DNA from: a virus
Length of the DNA: 34,420 nucleotides
Direction: 5' to 3' (one strand)
Virus record (IMG/VR): IMGVR_UViG_3300045910_000157
Coordinates: 1 to 34,420 of that record
The position numbers were made by a program, and so were the translations under genes. Below the pieces are notes generated by a model that did not search any database, was not told the origin of the DNA, and saw only the letters and a list, made by a program, of their open reading frames with translations. Below are positions 21,516-29,678 of the stretch, piece after piece (the first letter of the stretch is position 1; the number at the start of each line of letters is the position of its first letter).

Positions 21516-23420
21516 TCAGGTCAATGATCCCTTGGCAATGAGCTGCCACAAGTTAAGCCCCCAACTCACCCGGCACCATTGGTTCTGGCCCAATGTGGTC
21601 AGCCCGCCGATGTCGTACGTGAAGGCCCCCCCTCCAGTCCGCACGAAGTGCAGCTCCGAGCCGAAGCCCCAGGACGGCATAGGCGTTGGCAGCGTAACGG
21701 CGCGGTTGGCGCTTAGCGTCGCATTCGACGTGTACAGCGTTTCGGGATAGCCGCTATACGTCAAAACGGTGTCCGCGTCTCCAATCGCTCCACCCGACAC
21801 GGGTCGCACCGAGAACCGTTGCGGGTACTCCGATTGCACGCGGTTGTAAAAGCGTTTGAACGCGTTCCCGACCTGCGTCGCCAGCCGCAGGATGCCATGA
21901 CGGGTCAGGTGCAATCCGTCCCCCGAGTCGAACTCCGCTTTCAGGTTCCACAGGTTGCCAGTTGCCCCGCCCACACGCAGCGAGCCGAACGCTTCCGTCA
22001 GGTCAACCCAGAGAGCCACGTCCGCCGCGTAGGTATGGACGAGCGCCTTGGCATCCCGCATCCATTCATCGCTGGTCGAGTTCAGCAGATTCGCCGCCGC
22101 GTCATTCGCCGCGCCGGGGTCGTGGAATGGAAGCTCAGCCAACACCAGCGCCGCGCCTTCGTTGCTCACCGTGATGGCGTCGAGCAACGTTCCCAGGCTG
22201 GCCAGCCATGCGGCCTTTGTCGTTCCCGCCTTGATGTCGTTGAGCGCACTGACGGACAGCGCCACGCACCGTGGGTACATCAAGGCGTAATCACCGGTCC
22301 AGAGCGTCAACTGGTCCGCCAGGAGCAGGCCGCGCTGCGCTCCGTTGCGCACCGTCGAGCCCAGGAACGTCTCCATGTTCCATCCGATGTCCTTCCGTCG
22401 GTCGAAGACCATCGTCGGAAGGTAGAGGGAATCGCTCGCCGGGTGGGCAAGCAACTGGTCGCTGCCCATCACCATCAGGACTGGGCAGCGCCGCAGCATG
22501 ACTTGGAGGCAGATGCTTCGCCCGGCCACCTTGGTAGCCGCGTCCCAATCCGCGCTCCCTTGCAGGTCGCCGTAGAGCACGGCGTAGCTCATGCCGTCGT
22601 TGTTCGCTGCCGCGTCAGGCGGCGTGCTCTTGTCGCCGATCCCAGCGGCATAATCGCCCGGCGCATACACCAGGCGGACGGCGAAGTAATCCCCGCTCTG
22701 GACAGTCGTAAGATCGGTGGTCAGGGAGATGGTGACCTGCCCGTCCGCTGGCGTGACCGTCGAGCGCTTGTTCACGCTGGTCCACACCCGCCGCCAGAGG
22801 TCGGACTTCCGCCATGCCTCGACGTACAGCCCGCAGGTTGCGGGCAGCGTCGCCGGAAGCCAAAGCTTCACCGACTCGGCCTTGGCGCCATTCAAGGCCA
22901 GGTAACGGTTCCCGAGGTTGAGGTACGTGACCGTATCCCCGCTGGCCCCAGTGAAGTTGACCGGCGTCCCAGTGCCAAGGGCGTCCGCCGTCAGTGGTCG
23001 GTTGGCGATGACCAATGGCACAATCGGGGTTCCAATCGTGTCCGCCAGACCAGCCGAGAGGATGTTCAACCGCGCGACCGCGGCCGCATCGTCGGCCATG
23101 TCCTGCGGACTGGTCGTCAGCAGGTAGCCGCCCGATGGAGTCATGGAGCCATCATCCACCAATAGCTCATAGAGCTGATACGCCCCACTTCCGCTCGGCA
23201 CGCGAATCGTGAAGTCCAGTGTCTCATTCATGTGCACCACGTAGTCACCCTCGACCAACGTGATGCTCAGCTCACCGTCCGTAATGGTCTTGAGGATGGG
23301 CTCGGCGCTGACCATATCCGACTCCACCACGCGAACCGGACGGTTTGGGGTGAACCGAATCCCGCCATTGTAGGGCTGGCCCTCGGAGGTCAACAGTGTT
23401 TCCGTGATCGCGCTAGGCAT
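21516..23420 (-). CDS. Tail fibre / receptor-binding protein with SGNH-hydrolase-like domain
   Basis: A 634-aa protein. Residues 1-100 look like a fibre attachment region (ITDGELSITLVEGDYVVHMNETLDFTIRVPSGSGAYQLYELLVDDG), followed by a beta domain (~130-260) and, from about 310, an SGNH-like region: VLMVMGSDQ with S320, SALND with N394, and DGLHLTRHG with D501 and H504, matching the order of catalytic Ser, Asn and Asp-x-x-His. The first block is GSD rather than GDS, so activity is uncertain. SGNH domains in phage fibres deacetylate surface polysaccharide during adsorption; inferred here. The C-terminal ~100 residues are beta-rich. Confidence 0.68.
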   Translation of the reverse strand: MPSAITETLLTSEGQPYNGGIRFTPNRPVRVVESDMVSAEPILKTITDGELSITLVEGDYVVHMNETLDFTIRVPSGSGAYQLYELLVDDGSMTPSGGYLLTTSPQDMADDAAAVARLNILSAGLADTIGTPIVPLVIANRPLTADALGTGTPVNFTGASGDTVTYLNLGNRYLALNGAKAESVKLWLPATLPATCGLYVEAWRKSDLWRRVWTSVNKRSTVTPADGQVTISLTTDLTTVQSGDYFAVRLVYAPGDYAAGIGDKSTPPDAAANNDGMSYAVLYGDLQGSADWDAATKVAGRSICLQVMLRRCPVLMVMGSDQLLAHPASDSLYLPTMVFDRRKDIGWNMETFLGSTVRNGAQRGLLLADQLTLWTGDYALMYPRCVALSVSALNDIKAGTTKAAWLASLGTLLDAITVSNEGAALVLAELPFHDPGAANDAAANLLNSTSDEWMRDAKALVHTYAADVALWVDLTEAFGSLRVGGATGNLWNLKAEFDSGDGLHLTRHGILRLATQVGNAFKRFYNRVQSEYPQRFSVRPVSGGAIGDADTVLTYSGYPETLYTSNATLSANRAVTLPTPMPSWGFGSELHFVRTGGGAFTYDIGGLTTLGQNQWCRVSWGLNLWQLIAKGSLT

Positions 23421-23424
23421 AGTA

Positions 23425-23601
23425 TTAGTGCTTGGACCCGTCCGTTGCCTCGGGTGAATCCGTATGATGCGGGCTGAACCAGTCCAGCTCGTACTGGTGC
23501 GTCGCTTTCACGGCGCAGCCGGCCATCATCATGAAGACGGCCGATCCGACGACAGTGACGATGAACCAGTCCTGCCAGCAGGTTGGGAATAGCCGTCTCA
23601 C
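23425..23601 (-). CDS. Small lipoprotein-like membrane protein
   Basis: GTG at 23601 overlaps the stop of the preceding gene (GTGA at 23598-23601); 58 aa starting MRRLFPTCWQDWFIVTVVGSAVFMMMAGCAVKATHQ. The hydrophobic stretch ends in MAGC, a good lipobox with Cys29, and a short polar tail follows (YELDWFSPHHTDSPEATDGSKH). This is the form of a small lipoprotein or single-pass membrane protein. A spanin-type o-spanin is conceivable, but no i-spanin partner is visible next to it. Confidence 0.6.
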   Translation of the reverse strand: MRRLFPTCWQDWFIVTVVGSAVFMMMAGCAVKATHQYELDWFSPHHTDSPEATDGSKH

Positions 23602-24242
23602 GGGTTGACACTGAAGCTCCGCTGCCAGAATCCCGCCTCGCCTCGCCGTACCCAGATGCCCTCCGCCACGGCCAGATATGGCTGGGCTCCCAACCACTCG
23701 CCGCCGTCATAGGTGAACGTGGTGTAACCGCGGTCGGGGCGGTACTGCAAGCACTGGTCGCCTTCTGATGGGAGATACCAGAGGTCGGCAGACAACAGAC
23801 CCTCCTGCGGCACCTGCGAGCCCACCAGGTTGAGGCCCTTGACCAGCGGCGTGCTCAAATCGCCCTGGCGCACGACCCCTACATAGGTATGGAAGATACG
23901 CCGGGGCACACGGACCCAATGCCCGCGCCCGGGAGGAAGCTGCGCGTCTCCGTTGGGGAGCCATTCGCCGCCATCGAACGTGATGATGCTGTAGCCGGTG
24001 GCCGCCGAGTAGATGACGAGCTGGGTGCCGTCGGGCATATCCGGGTAGATTTCCTTGGCCATGTTACCCTGATAGTCCATCGGGTTGTTCATCAGGTTGA
24101 AGCCCTCCTGTAACTCCCGGACGACGTACCCAACGGTGTTGACGGAATAGACCTGGCTCAAGGCCGCCGACGTGCAGCAGATCGCCAGGATGGCGGTTAA
24201 GGTCGTCCGCAACTGAGCCAGGAATGTGATGGGGTTCTTCAT
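23598..24242 (-). CDS. Exported two-repeat protein of Verrucomicrobiota type
   Basis: A 214-aa protein with a Sec signal peptide (LTAILAICCTSAALSQ, cleavage likely near 28-30). The mature part begins VYSVNTVGYVVRELQEGFNLMNNPM and contains two copies of one ~85-residue unit: LQEGFNLMNNP / LVKGLNLVGSQ; TGYSIITFDGGEWLP / RGYTTFTYDGGEWLG; PPGRGHWVRVP / AEGIWVRRG. I recognise this unit from numerous exported Verrucomicrobiota proteins of unknown function. Its presence in a phage late operon is odd and points to host-derived surface material. It overlaps its neighbours by ATGA and GTGA. Confidence 0.72.
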   Translation of the reverse strand: MKNPITFLAQLRTTLTAILAICCTSAALSQVYSVNTVGYVVRELQEGFNLMNNPMDYQGNMAKEIYPDMPDGTQLVIYSAATGYSIITFDGGEWLPNGDAQLPPGRGHWVRVPRRIFHTYVGVVRQGDLSTPLVKGLNLVGSQVPQEGLLSADLWYLPSEGDQCLQYRPDRGYTTFTYDGGEWLGAQPYLAVAEGIWVRRGEAGFWQRSFSVNP

Positions 24243-24736
24243 GATGTGTGTGGGTTTCCGTGCCTGCGTCCGCGAACAGCCATCCAGACGAGGAGGCCGA
24301 CCGCGGCAAAGAGCGCATGCGCTGGTTCGGGGATGAACAGCGGGCTGGCGGACGAGGAGGCGAACCCGAAGCGGAACGACCGGACCAGCGGGGAGGACGG
24401 TTGCCCGATGACCACGCGCAGCCAGACATCCTCGGGCCAGGCTGGCCCGGTCGCATCCGTCTCCTGCCAGTATTCGGCGAGCCCTGAGCTGGTGAAGTCA
24501 TCCATCGGCTCGATCACCGAACCGTCCGCATCCAGCACCAGGTGGGCCGGGGTGCCTGCTGGCGCGCTGTAGCTGAGCCAGTTGACCGACTTGCCCGGGC
24601 CCCAGCCCACGCTGCCGAAGTCCTCCGCCAGGCTGGCGGGCGGCTCGGGGAACAGCGCAGCGGAGTCGGGCTCGAGGAGGACTTGAGCCTGGGCGATCAG
24701 CCCAAGCAGGGCGATGAGGAGAATGCGGTGGATCAT
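24239..24736 (-). CDS. PEP-CTERM-like exported protein
   Basis: Start at 24736 (MIHRILLIALLGLIAQAQV), in an ATGA overlap with the preceding gene; the longer frame upstream is a shadow. The product is 165 aa with a signal peptide and a C-terminal PEP-CTERM-like signal: FIPEPAHALFAAVGLLVWM followed by AVRGRRHGNPHTS (PEP, hydrophobic span, Arg cluster). PEP-CTERM proteins are sorted and cleaved by exosortase in hosts such as Verrucomicrobiota. The mature part (~20-135) is beta-like (WLRVVIGQPSSPLVRSFRFGFASS). A phage product that uses the host exosortase route would be unusual. Confidence 0.68.
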   Translation of the reverse strand: MIHRILLIALLGLIAQAQVLLEPDSAALFPEPPASLAEDFGSVGWGPGKSVNWLSYSAPAGTPAHLVLDADGSVIEPMDDFTSSGLAEYWQETDATGPAWPEDVWLRVVIGQPSSPLVRSFRFGFASSSASPLFIPEPAHALFAAVGLLVWMAVRGRRHGNPHTS

Positions 24737-26139
24737 GGAACGACGATGGGGTTGGTTGCCGTGCCCGGTATTCCGTTCGTGAAGATGCGGCTCGATTCGC
24801 TGAGCAGCCACGGCACCAGCTCGATCAAAAGTTGGTCTTTGATGTGCCGGGGCAGGAGTTGGACGCCGTTGGCATCGGGAGCTGGCCAGGGGGCGGGCAG
24901 CGTCAGCAGACCGACACCGCTATTCACCCACAGGCTCGAGGCCGCTGAGAAGGTGAAGGTGTAGAACTTCCTGCCTTGCATGGTCAGCGCGGACGCCCCC
25001 GTGTCAATGTTCGAGCCAATCCCATCGGTCCCGTTGACGTCGTCCGATATGCCTACCGAATAAGGATCGTTGGCGTTGTTCTCGTTGAGAAGCGTGATGA
25101 CTTGCCCATCCACTCCATCCGCGAGGACGTTCGGTCCCACCAAGGACCAACTGCCCGGCGGATAGGTGAAGTACACGTAATCGTGCGTAATCGGGAACGT
25201 GTCTTCGTTCGCGTCAATGAAGACCTCGGTGCTGGTGAGTCCACCGCCGCCAGTCGGAACCGTGATCGGCAGCCATGTGTTGTTCTGGCGGGCGTAGGTT
25301 TGGCCGTCCGAGGGTGCATCGGTGAAGGTGGTCGGAATCCATATCCCCGTTTCACGGACCACCGCACCAACCAACGCGGGATTGCTCAACAGCGTATAGC
25401 TGAACCCAGACATATACAGATTAGCCCCGCGTCCGTAGTGTCCATACCCAAGACATTTGTTGCCCTTGGCTACACCTTCAAATGCTTCATACGCACTGGT
25501 CGTGTTTTCAACGACGTTCGTGTCCGTCAAATAGGTAACCGAAGTGAACAACGCCTCGGCGTAGAGGGAGACCGGGGCGGTGGCTGTATACTGTAATGAC
25601 TCGATGCGATAGGTGGCGCCGGCCAGGCTCAGATCGCCGACGTAGGCAATGTGTCTGACGTTCGCAGTTCCAACGCCAAGAGTATAATAGTACAATTCAT
25701 TCTCGACCTCCCTAGGCGTGACGAATGCTGCCATCGGCGGCTGAGTCTGTTCTGCCGCCCACAGGGTCACATCGTATATTGTCAGGTTAGTGATGGTCAC
25801 CCCCATCAACTGAGGAGAGAACTGGTAGGCGACCGGAACGGCCTGACGATCAGTCACGATGGCCACCGTTCCGTACGCCGCGCCGCTCGGCAACATGGTC
25901 TTGTCCGCATACCAGAGCACAGCGTTTGGTGCCCCGCCGCCGCCGCCGCCCGTGGTCACCCCGACCTGGCCCGGCCCGGTGAAACCGATGACCTGGCCAA
26001 CCTGCCCGGCTTCGAGGGCGCGATTGATGAGCAGGTTGGTGCTGGCCCAGGCCGTTGCCGGATAGGTGCCAATGTCCGGCGCTTGGGCGAGCAGCTTGAG
26101 ACTGACGAGACCCAGGGTGAGGAATGGAAGGGTTTTCAT
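24733..26139 (-). CDS. Exported or virion fibre-like protein with signal peptide
   Basis: A 468-aa protein starting MKTLPFLTLGLVSLKLLAQAPD, an apparent signal peptide. The rest is beta-rich with glycine stretches (TTGGGGGGAPN, PTGGGGLTS) and contains TDAPSDGQTYARQNNTWLPI (~290), the same motif repeated in the protein at 26670-27386 and familiar from phage fibres. This suggests a fibre or surface-display protein. A signal peptide is unexpected for a virion component; either the N-terminal hydrophobic stretch has another role, or the protein is exported to the cell surface. Confidence 0.6.
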   Translation of the reverse strand: MKTLPFLTLGLVSLKLLAQAPDIGTYPATAWASTNLLINRALEAGQVGQVIGFTGPGQVGVTTGGGGGGAPNAVLWYADKTMLPSGAAYGTVAIVTDRQAVPVAYQFSPQLMGVTITNLTIYDVTLWAAEQTQPPMAAFVTPREVENELYYYTLGVGTANVRHIAYVGDLSLAGATYRIESLQYTATAPVSLYAEALFTSVTYLTDTNVVENTTSAYEAFEGVAKGNKCLGYGHYGRGANLYMSGFSYTLLSNPALVGAVVRETGIWIPTTFTDAPSDGQTYARQNNTWLPITVPTGGGGLTSTEVFIDANEDTFPITHDYVYFTYPPGSWSLVGPNVLADGVDGQVITLLNENNANDPYSVGISDDVNGTDGIGSNIDTGASALTMQGRKFYTFTFSAASSLWVNSGVGLLTLPAPWPAPDANGVQLLPRHIKDQLLIELVPWLLSESSRIFTNGIPGTATNPIVVP

Positions 26140-26142
26140 GCG

Positions 26143-26673
26143 TCAAATCCAACCGACATTTGTCCCCGGCGTGCCGTTGAAGGTCCAGTCCCGCTGCTTA
26201 TACGTGCCCGATGGGGCTAATTGGGTGTACACTTGGCCCCTGGCCACCCCGATGACGTTGCCTTCCGGCGCGGTTGTTCCGGGGATCAGGAAGACATCCT
26301 CCGGGTTTGTCGCGCCACCACCGCCGGCCAATGCTCCCCATTGCACACTCACAAGCAACGTGTCTCCGATTGCCTGTGCACTCGTGACCGCGCGACCGAT
26401 GGCTGTCCCACCCTCCACATAAGTTTCCACTCTCCCGAGCAGGGAAAGCTGCACCAGCGAGTTTTTTTCAATCGGCCCGGCAGCCTCCAAGGTGAACACA
26501 TCATCAGCCAGCGCGTTGGCCTGCACCATGTGGTCGGCCAGGGCCGTGCTGGCACTGACGACTACCGGCGCGTCACTTCGGTTTCCCAGTGTTGCGAATC
26601 CCGGAGCCAACTCGCGCAGGAGCAGATTCGCGCGCGGGATGTCCACCATCGCGCGGAGAGCAGCAGAGGTCAT
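26143..26673 (-). CDS. Putative capsid decoration or fibre-associated protein
   Basis: A 176-aa protein starting MTSAALRAMVDIPRANLLLRELAPGFATL. The centre (DDVFTLEAAGPIEKNSLVQLSLLGRVETYVEGGTAIGRAVTSAQAIGDTLLVSVQ) resembles small beta proteins that decorate capsids. The C-terminus has Gly-rich loops (GGGGATNPEDVFLIPG). It lies two genes after the capsid protein, but next to fibre-like proteins, so either role fits. It overlaps the repeat protein by ATGA (26670-26673). Confidence 0.5.
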   Translation of the reverse strand: MTSAALRAMVDIPRANLLLRELAPGFATLGNRSDAPVVVSASTALADHMVQANALADDVFTLEAAGPIEKNSLVQLSLLGRVETYVEGGTAIGRAVTSAQAIGDTLLVSVQWGALAGGGGATNPEDVFLIPGTTAPEGNVIGVARGQVYTQLAPSGTYKQRDWTFNGTPGTNVGWI

Positions 26674-27386
26674 ACCTGGACCCAGGCGTCAGAGAGCCAG
26701 CACAATCGAAGTGAATCCCACGGCTTGAGGGTCACCGTGCCGTCGCGTAGCCGTACCCCGGCGTGCGCGTACTCACTCACTCCCTGGATCGTGATGGACG
26801 CATCGCTCGGCGCTGTCGGGTCAAACAACAGCAGCAACGACTGGCCGGCGCGCTTGCCGGGAGCAATGGCCAGAGCCACCGGATCAAATAGGGTAACATT
26901 CCCGACTGCAGTCAGGCAGAGAACATCGGCATCGGAGCGGATGGTGTCCGATGGCTTGGAGATAACCTGAGTGAGTACCGATGAAGATGGGGCGGCAGGC
27001 ACCCAGGCTCCTGCCTGACGCGCATACGCCTGCCCGTCAGCAGGCGCATCTGCCGGTGCGGCCACCCAGGCCGCACCGCTGCGCAGATAGGGCCTGCCAT
27101 CCATCGGGGCTTCCTTGAGGAATTGCTGGTCAACTTTCTGCCACTCGCCCGCTGAGCGGCCGTGCAAACCCGCAGGAGCCTCGGGGATCGCCGGGGCGAG
27201 CTTGACCCAGAGACCCTGCTGTCGGATGTAGGGTGCGCCGTCGGGTGGAGCCTCACCAATCCCTGGATCAGGAACGGCTACCCATTCGTTGCCTCGGCGG
27301 GCATACAGCTTGCCATCGTCAGGCGCCGGCAGGATGGGGTCTTTCACAAAGACACCAGGGGAAACTTCAACGAGTTCGTTGGCCAT
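26670..27386 (-). CDS. Fibre protein with about five APxDGxxYxRxxxxW repeats
   Basis: Start at 27386 (MANELVEVSPGVFVKDP); 238 aa. Residues ~20-150 contain units of APDDGKLYARRGNEWVAV type: APDDGKLYARRGNEW, APPDGAPYIRQQGLW, APAGLHGRSAGEW (degenerate), APMDGRPYLRSGAAW, APADGQAYARQAGAW. This motif is common in phage tail and surface proteins and forms short beta units. The C-terminal ~85 residues are a distinct beta domain (ADVLCLTAVGNVTLFDP...VTLKPWDSLRLCWLSDAWVQV). Probable virion fibre or head fibre. No catalytic residues seen. Confidence 0.62.
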   Translation of the reverse strand: MANELVEVSPGVFVKDPILPAPDDGKLYARRGNEWVAVPDPGIGEAPPDGAPYIRQQGLWVKLAPAIPEAPAGLHGRSAGEWQKVDQQFLKEAPMDGRPYLRSGAAWVAAPADAPADGQAYARQAGAWVPAAPSSSVLTQVISKPSDTIRSDADVLCLTAVGNVTLFDPVALAIAPGKRAGQSLLLLFDPTAPSDASITIQGVSEYAHAGVRLRDGTVTLKPWDSLRLCWLSDAWVQV

Positions 27387-27393
27387 AGTGATT

Positions 27394-27657
27394 TCAGGGT
27401 TTTCGTTTCTGGGTCTTTGGGTGCTGGTCCGAGTCAACGGATGTTGACTCGGTTGTCTCCCTCACCGGAGGCATCACCGGCATGGCCTTGTTCTTCGCGC
27501 TCTTGACCTTCTCGACCAGCATGATCTCCGGATGCGGCAGGGGCTGAACCGAGACCAATTCCCGGAACCTGGCCAGGGCCTCCGAATACAAGCAGAGGCC
27601 CTGAGTCAGCTCGGTCGAGCCGTCGGCGTGGATCGTAAGAATGGCTGCTTTTCGCAT
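27394..27657 (-). CDS. Small hypothetical protein after the capsid gene
   Basis: An 87-aa protein starting MRKAAILTIHADGSTELTQGLCLYSEALARFRELVSVQ, with a good ribosome binding site (GAAGGACCT before ATG). An N-terminal beta hairpin and helix are followed by a charged disordered tail (KVKSAKNKAMPVMPP...DQHPKTQKRKP). I recall similar small ORFs next to capsid genes of unknown function. The capsid gene ends 50 bases upstream. Confidence 0.6.
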   Translation of the reverse strand: MRKAAILTIHADGSTELTQGLCLYSEALARFRELVSVQPLPHPEIMLVEKVKSAKNKAMPVMPPVRETTESTSVDSDQHPKTQKRKP

Positions 27658-27707
27658 AGGTCCTTCGAGTGAGGTCCTCCGAGTGTGAAGTCCGGGAGAC
27701 TTGCAGC

Positions 27708-29678
27708 TCAGGCCGAGATCAGAATCTTGCCCGCGCCGTTCGCGCCACCGTTGCCGACCGCGACACCGAACATGACATCGTGGGACGCCCAGTTCGTGCG
27801 GGTCGCCGTATCGAACCAGCCGTAGGTCTCAACCGTCATGCCGTTGGAGAGTTCGGTCGTCTGGATGTAGTCAAACGCCCGGTTGGAAACCTGGATCGGC
27901 AGGCCGGAGACCGCCGCGAAGGCCGAGGGATCGCAGACGAAGCCGACCGTGTTGGTCAGCGCGCCAGTCCACTTGTTCTGCTCGGCGATGAGGTCAAAGC
28001 CGAACGCGCCGGTTTGCCCGACGCGGAAATTGTCCTGCGTCATCGGAATCAGCTTGGCGAGATAGGCCAGGCTCAGGATCAAATTCCGCTGGTTGAAGTT
28101 CGTCGTCGCGCCGTAGATCAGCGGCAGGTCATCGGTGGCGAAATCGGTGGCCGCCCCGATGGCCAGCCCGGCTCCGAAACCATTCTCACCCGTGGTGCCC
28201 ACGACCAACTTGGCCGTCCAGGCATCGCAGATCTTCTCGGCGAGATTGGCCGCCGCATGCGCGGAGAGCTGAGCCACCTTGAAGCCTTTCTGAAGTTGAT
28301 CGTTGGTGCAGTGGAAGGGGGCCGTGTACTGGTCCACCGCCACCGAGACGCCGACCAGCGTGCTGTCGCCGCTCTGGAAGTTGGTCGCGTTCACCAGCAC
28401 CGTCGGACCGACCGTTGACTTTGGCACAACCACGGTCGCCCGCGGGCGCATCCGGTCGCCCGAGAAAGCCGTCGAGAAGGCATTCAGCGGCGCCAGCTTG
28501 GCCTTGAGGACCATAATCAGGCCATCGCTCAGGTAGTCCGGCACCAGACTGGTGGCAAACGTGTTGTCACCGCGCGGGGCGGCCAGGCTCATCTCGCGCA
28601 TCAAGGCCGTGTGATGCTCGATGCGGAACGCGTTGCGCTCAGCACCAGGCTTCATGCCACGGTATTGCTCCAGCAGCGCATTCCCGAGATTGGAGACGCT
28701 GCCGGCCACCGGCGCCCGACCGCGGGCCGGCATTCCGCGCAGGTCCTCGAGGACGGAACGATCCGCGAGCACGCGCTTGACCCATTTGTCCGGCTCGATG
28801 CCATCGCGCTCGGCGGCGATTGAGCGCAGCTCGGTGCGCACCTCGCGTTCCTCGGCGGCCTGGCGGGCGCTCTTTTCCTGATCGAGCGCCGCCTTGACGC
28901 GCGCGAGCTCGAGCGCGAAATCAATCGGCGGGTTGGGGTTGGAGCTGGCCGTTGGCGTGGTCGGTGGGGTTGGCGTTGTCGGCGTGGTCGGAACCTCCGC
29001 CGCAGGGGTCGCTGCATTCATGGGTTTGCTTTCTTTACTCTGCACTGGCGGAGGCAACACGCCTCCCGTCGGGATGCCCGGCGCACGCCGGAACCTCGAC
29101 AAATCAAAGCTGTTCTGCGCGGGCGCTTCGTCGGTGATCTCGTCCACCAGGCCCATATGCCTGGCCTCAGTGCCGAAAAACGAAGTCCCTACGCCTCCGG
29201 ACTTCATTAAATCGCGCATCTCCTTGACGCTCTTTCCTGTCCGCTTGGCGTAGATTCCGGCGATCTCCTCGCCTAGGAAATTCAGCCGATCCGCCTGATT
29301 GCGCAGCACCTCGGCATCGCCACTGGCCCAGGTCCACGGTTCATGAATGAAAATCTCGGCCTGGCGCGGCATCACGACTCGCTTGCCGGCCATCGCGATC
29401 ACTGAGGCGATGGAAGCGGCCACACCTTCCACATAGGTGGTAACTCGATCCCGTGAAGCGGCCACCAGGTTGTAAATGGGGAGCCCATCCCAAATGCTTC
29501 CTCCGAGAGAATTGATGCGCAGCGAAATGGTGTTGTCATTGGGAATCTCATTCCACATCCGGCGGAAGTCCTTGTAAGTGGTCCCCGATTCGTCCCACGG
29601 GTCTTTGCCAATGGCGTCATACAACAGCACCTCCGTGTTGCCCGGCTTCTTGTTCAATATCTTGATCCACTCAGGCAT
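27708..29678 (-). CDS. Prohead protease - major capsid protein fusion
   Basis: Start at 29678 (MPEWIKILNKKPGNTEVLLYDAIG), overlapping the portal stop; 656 aa. Residues 1-200 are a ClpP-like (S14) protease: GVAASIASVIAMAG with S89, FIHEPW with H112 and MGLVDEI with D179. Residues ~215-360 are Pro/Thr-rich then charged helical (scaffold-like). From about 360 a HK97-type major capsid protein follows (GMKPGAERNAFRIEHHTALM...LVPDYLSDGLIMVLKAKLAPLNAFSTAF...). The protease would remove the scaffold and itself during maturation. An internal ATG at residue 220 (29021) could give a separate capsid precursor, as in nested phage head genes. Confidence 0.85.
   Translation of the reverse strand: MPEWIKILNKKPGNTEVLLYDAIGKDPWDESGTTYKDFRRMWNEIPNDNTISLRINSLGGSIWDGLPIYNLVAASRDRVTTYVEGVAASIASVIAMAGKRVVMPRQAEIFIHEPWTWASGDAEVLRNQADRLNFLGEEIAGIYAKRTGKSVKEMRDLMKSGGVGTSFFGTEARHMGLVDEITDEAPAQNSFDLSRFRRAPGIPTGGVLPPPVQSKESKPMNAATPAAEVPTTPTTPTPPTTPTASSNPNPPIDFALELARVKAALDQEKSARQAAEEREVRTELRSIAAERDGIEPDKWVKRVLADRSVLEDLRGMPARGRAPVAGSVSNLGNALLEQYRGMKPGAERNAFRIEHHTALMREMSLAAPRGDNTFATSLVPDYLSDGLIMVLKAKLAPLNAFSTAFSGDRMRPRATVVVPKSTVGPTVLVNATNFQSGDSTLVGVSVAVDQYTAPFHCTNDQLQKGFKVAQLSAHAAANLAEKICDAWTAKLVVGTTGENGFGAGLAIGAATDFATDDLPLIYGATTNFNQRNLILSLAYLAKLIPMTQDNFRVGQTGAFGFDLIAEQNKWTGALTNTVGFVCDPSAFAAVSGLPIQVSNRAFDYIQTTELSNGMTVETYGWFDTATRTNWASHDVMFGVAVGNGGANGAGKILISA

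Noticed and set aside
21819-23165. Plus-strand 448-aa ORF
   Set aside because: Antisense shadow of the SGNH fibre gene.
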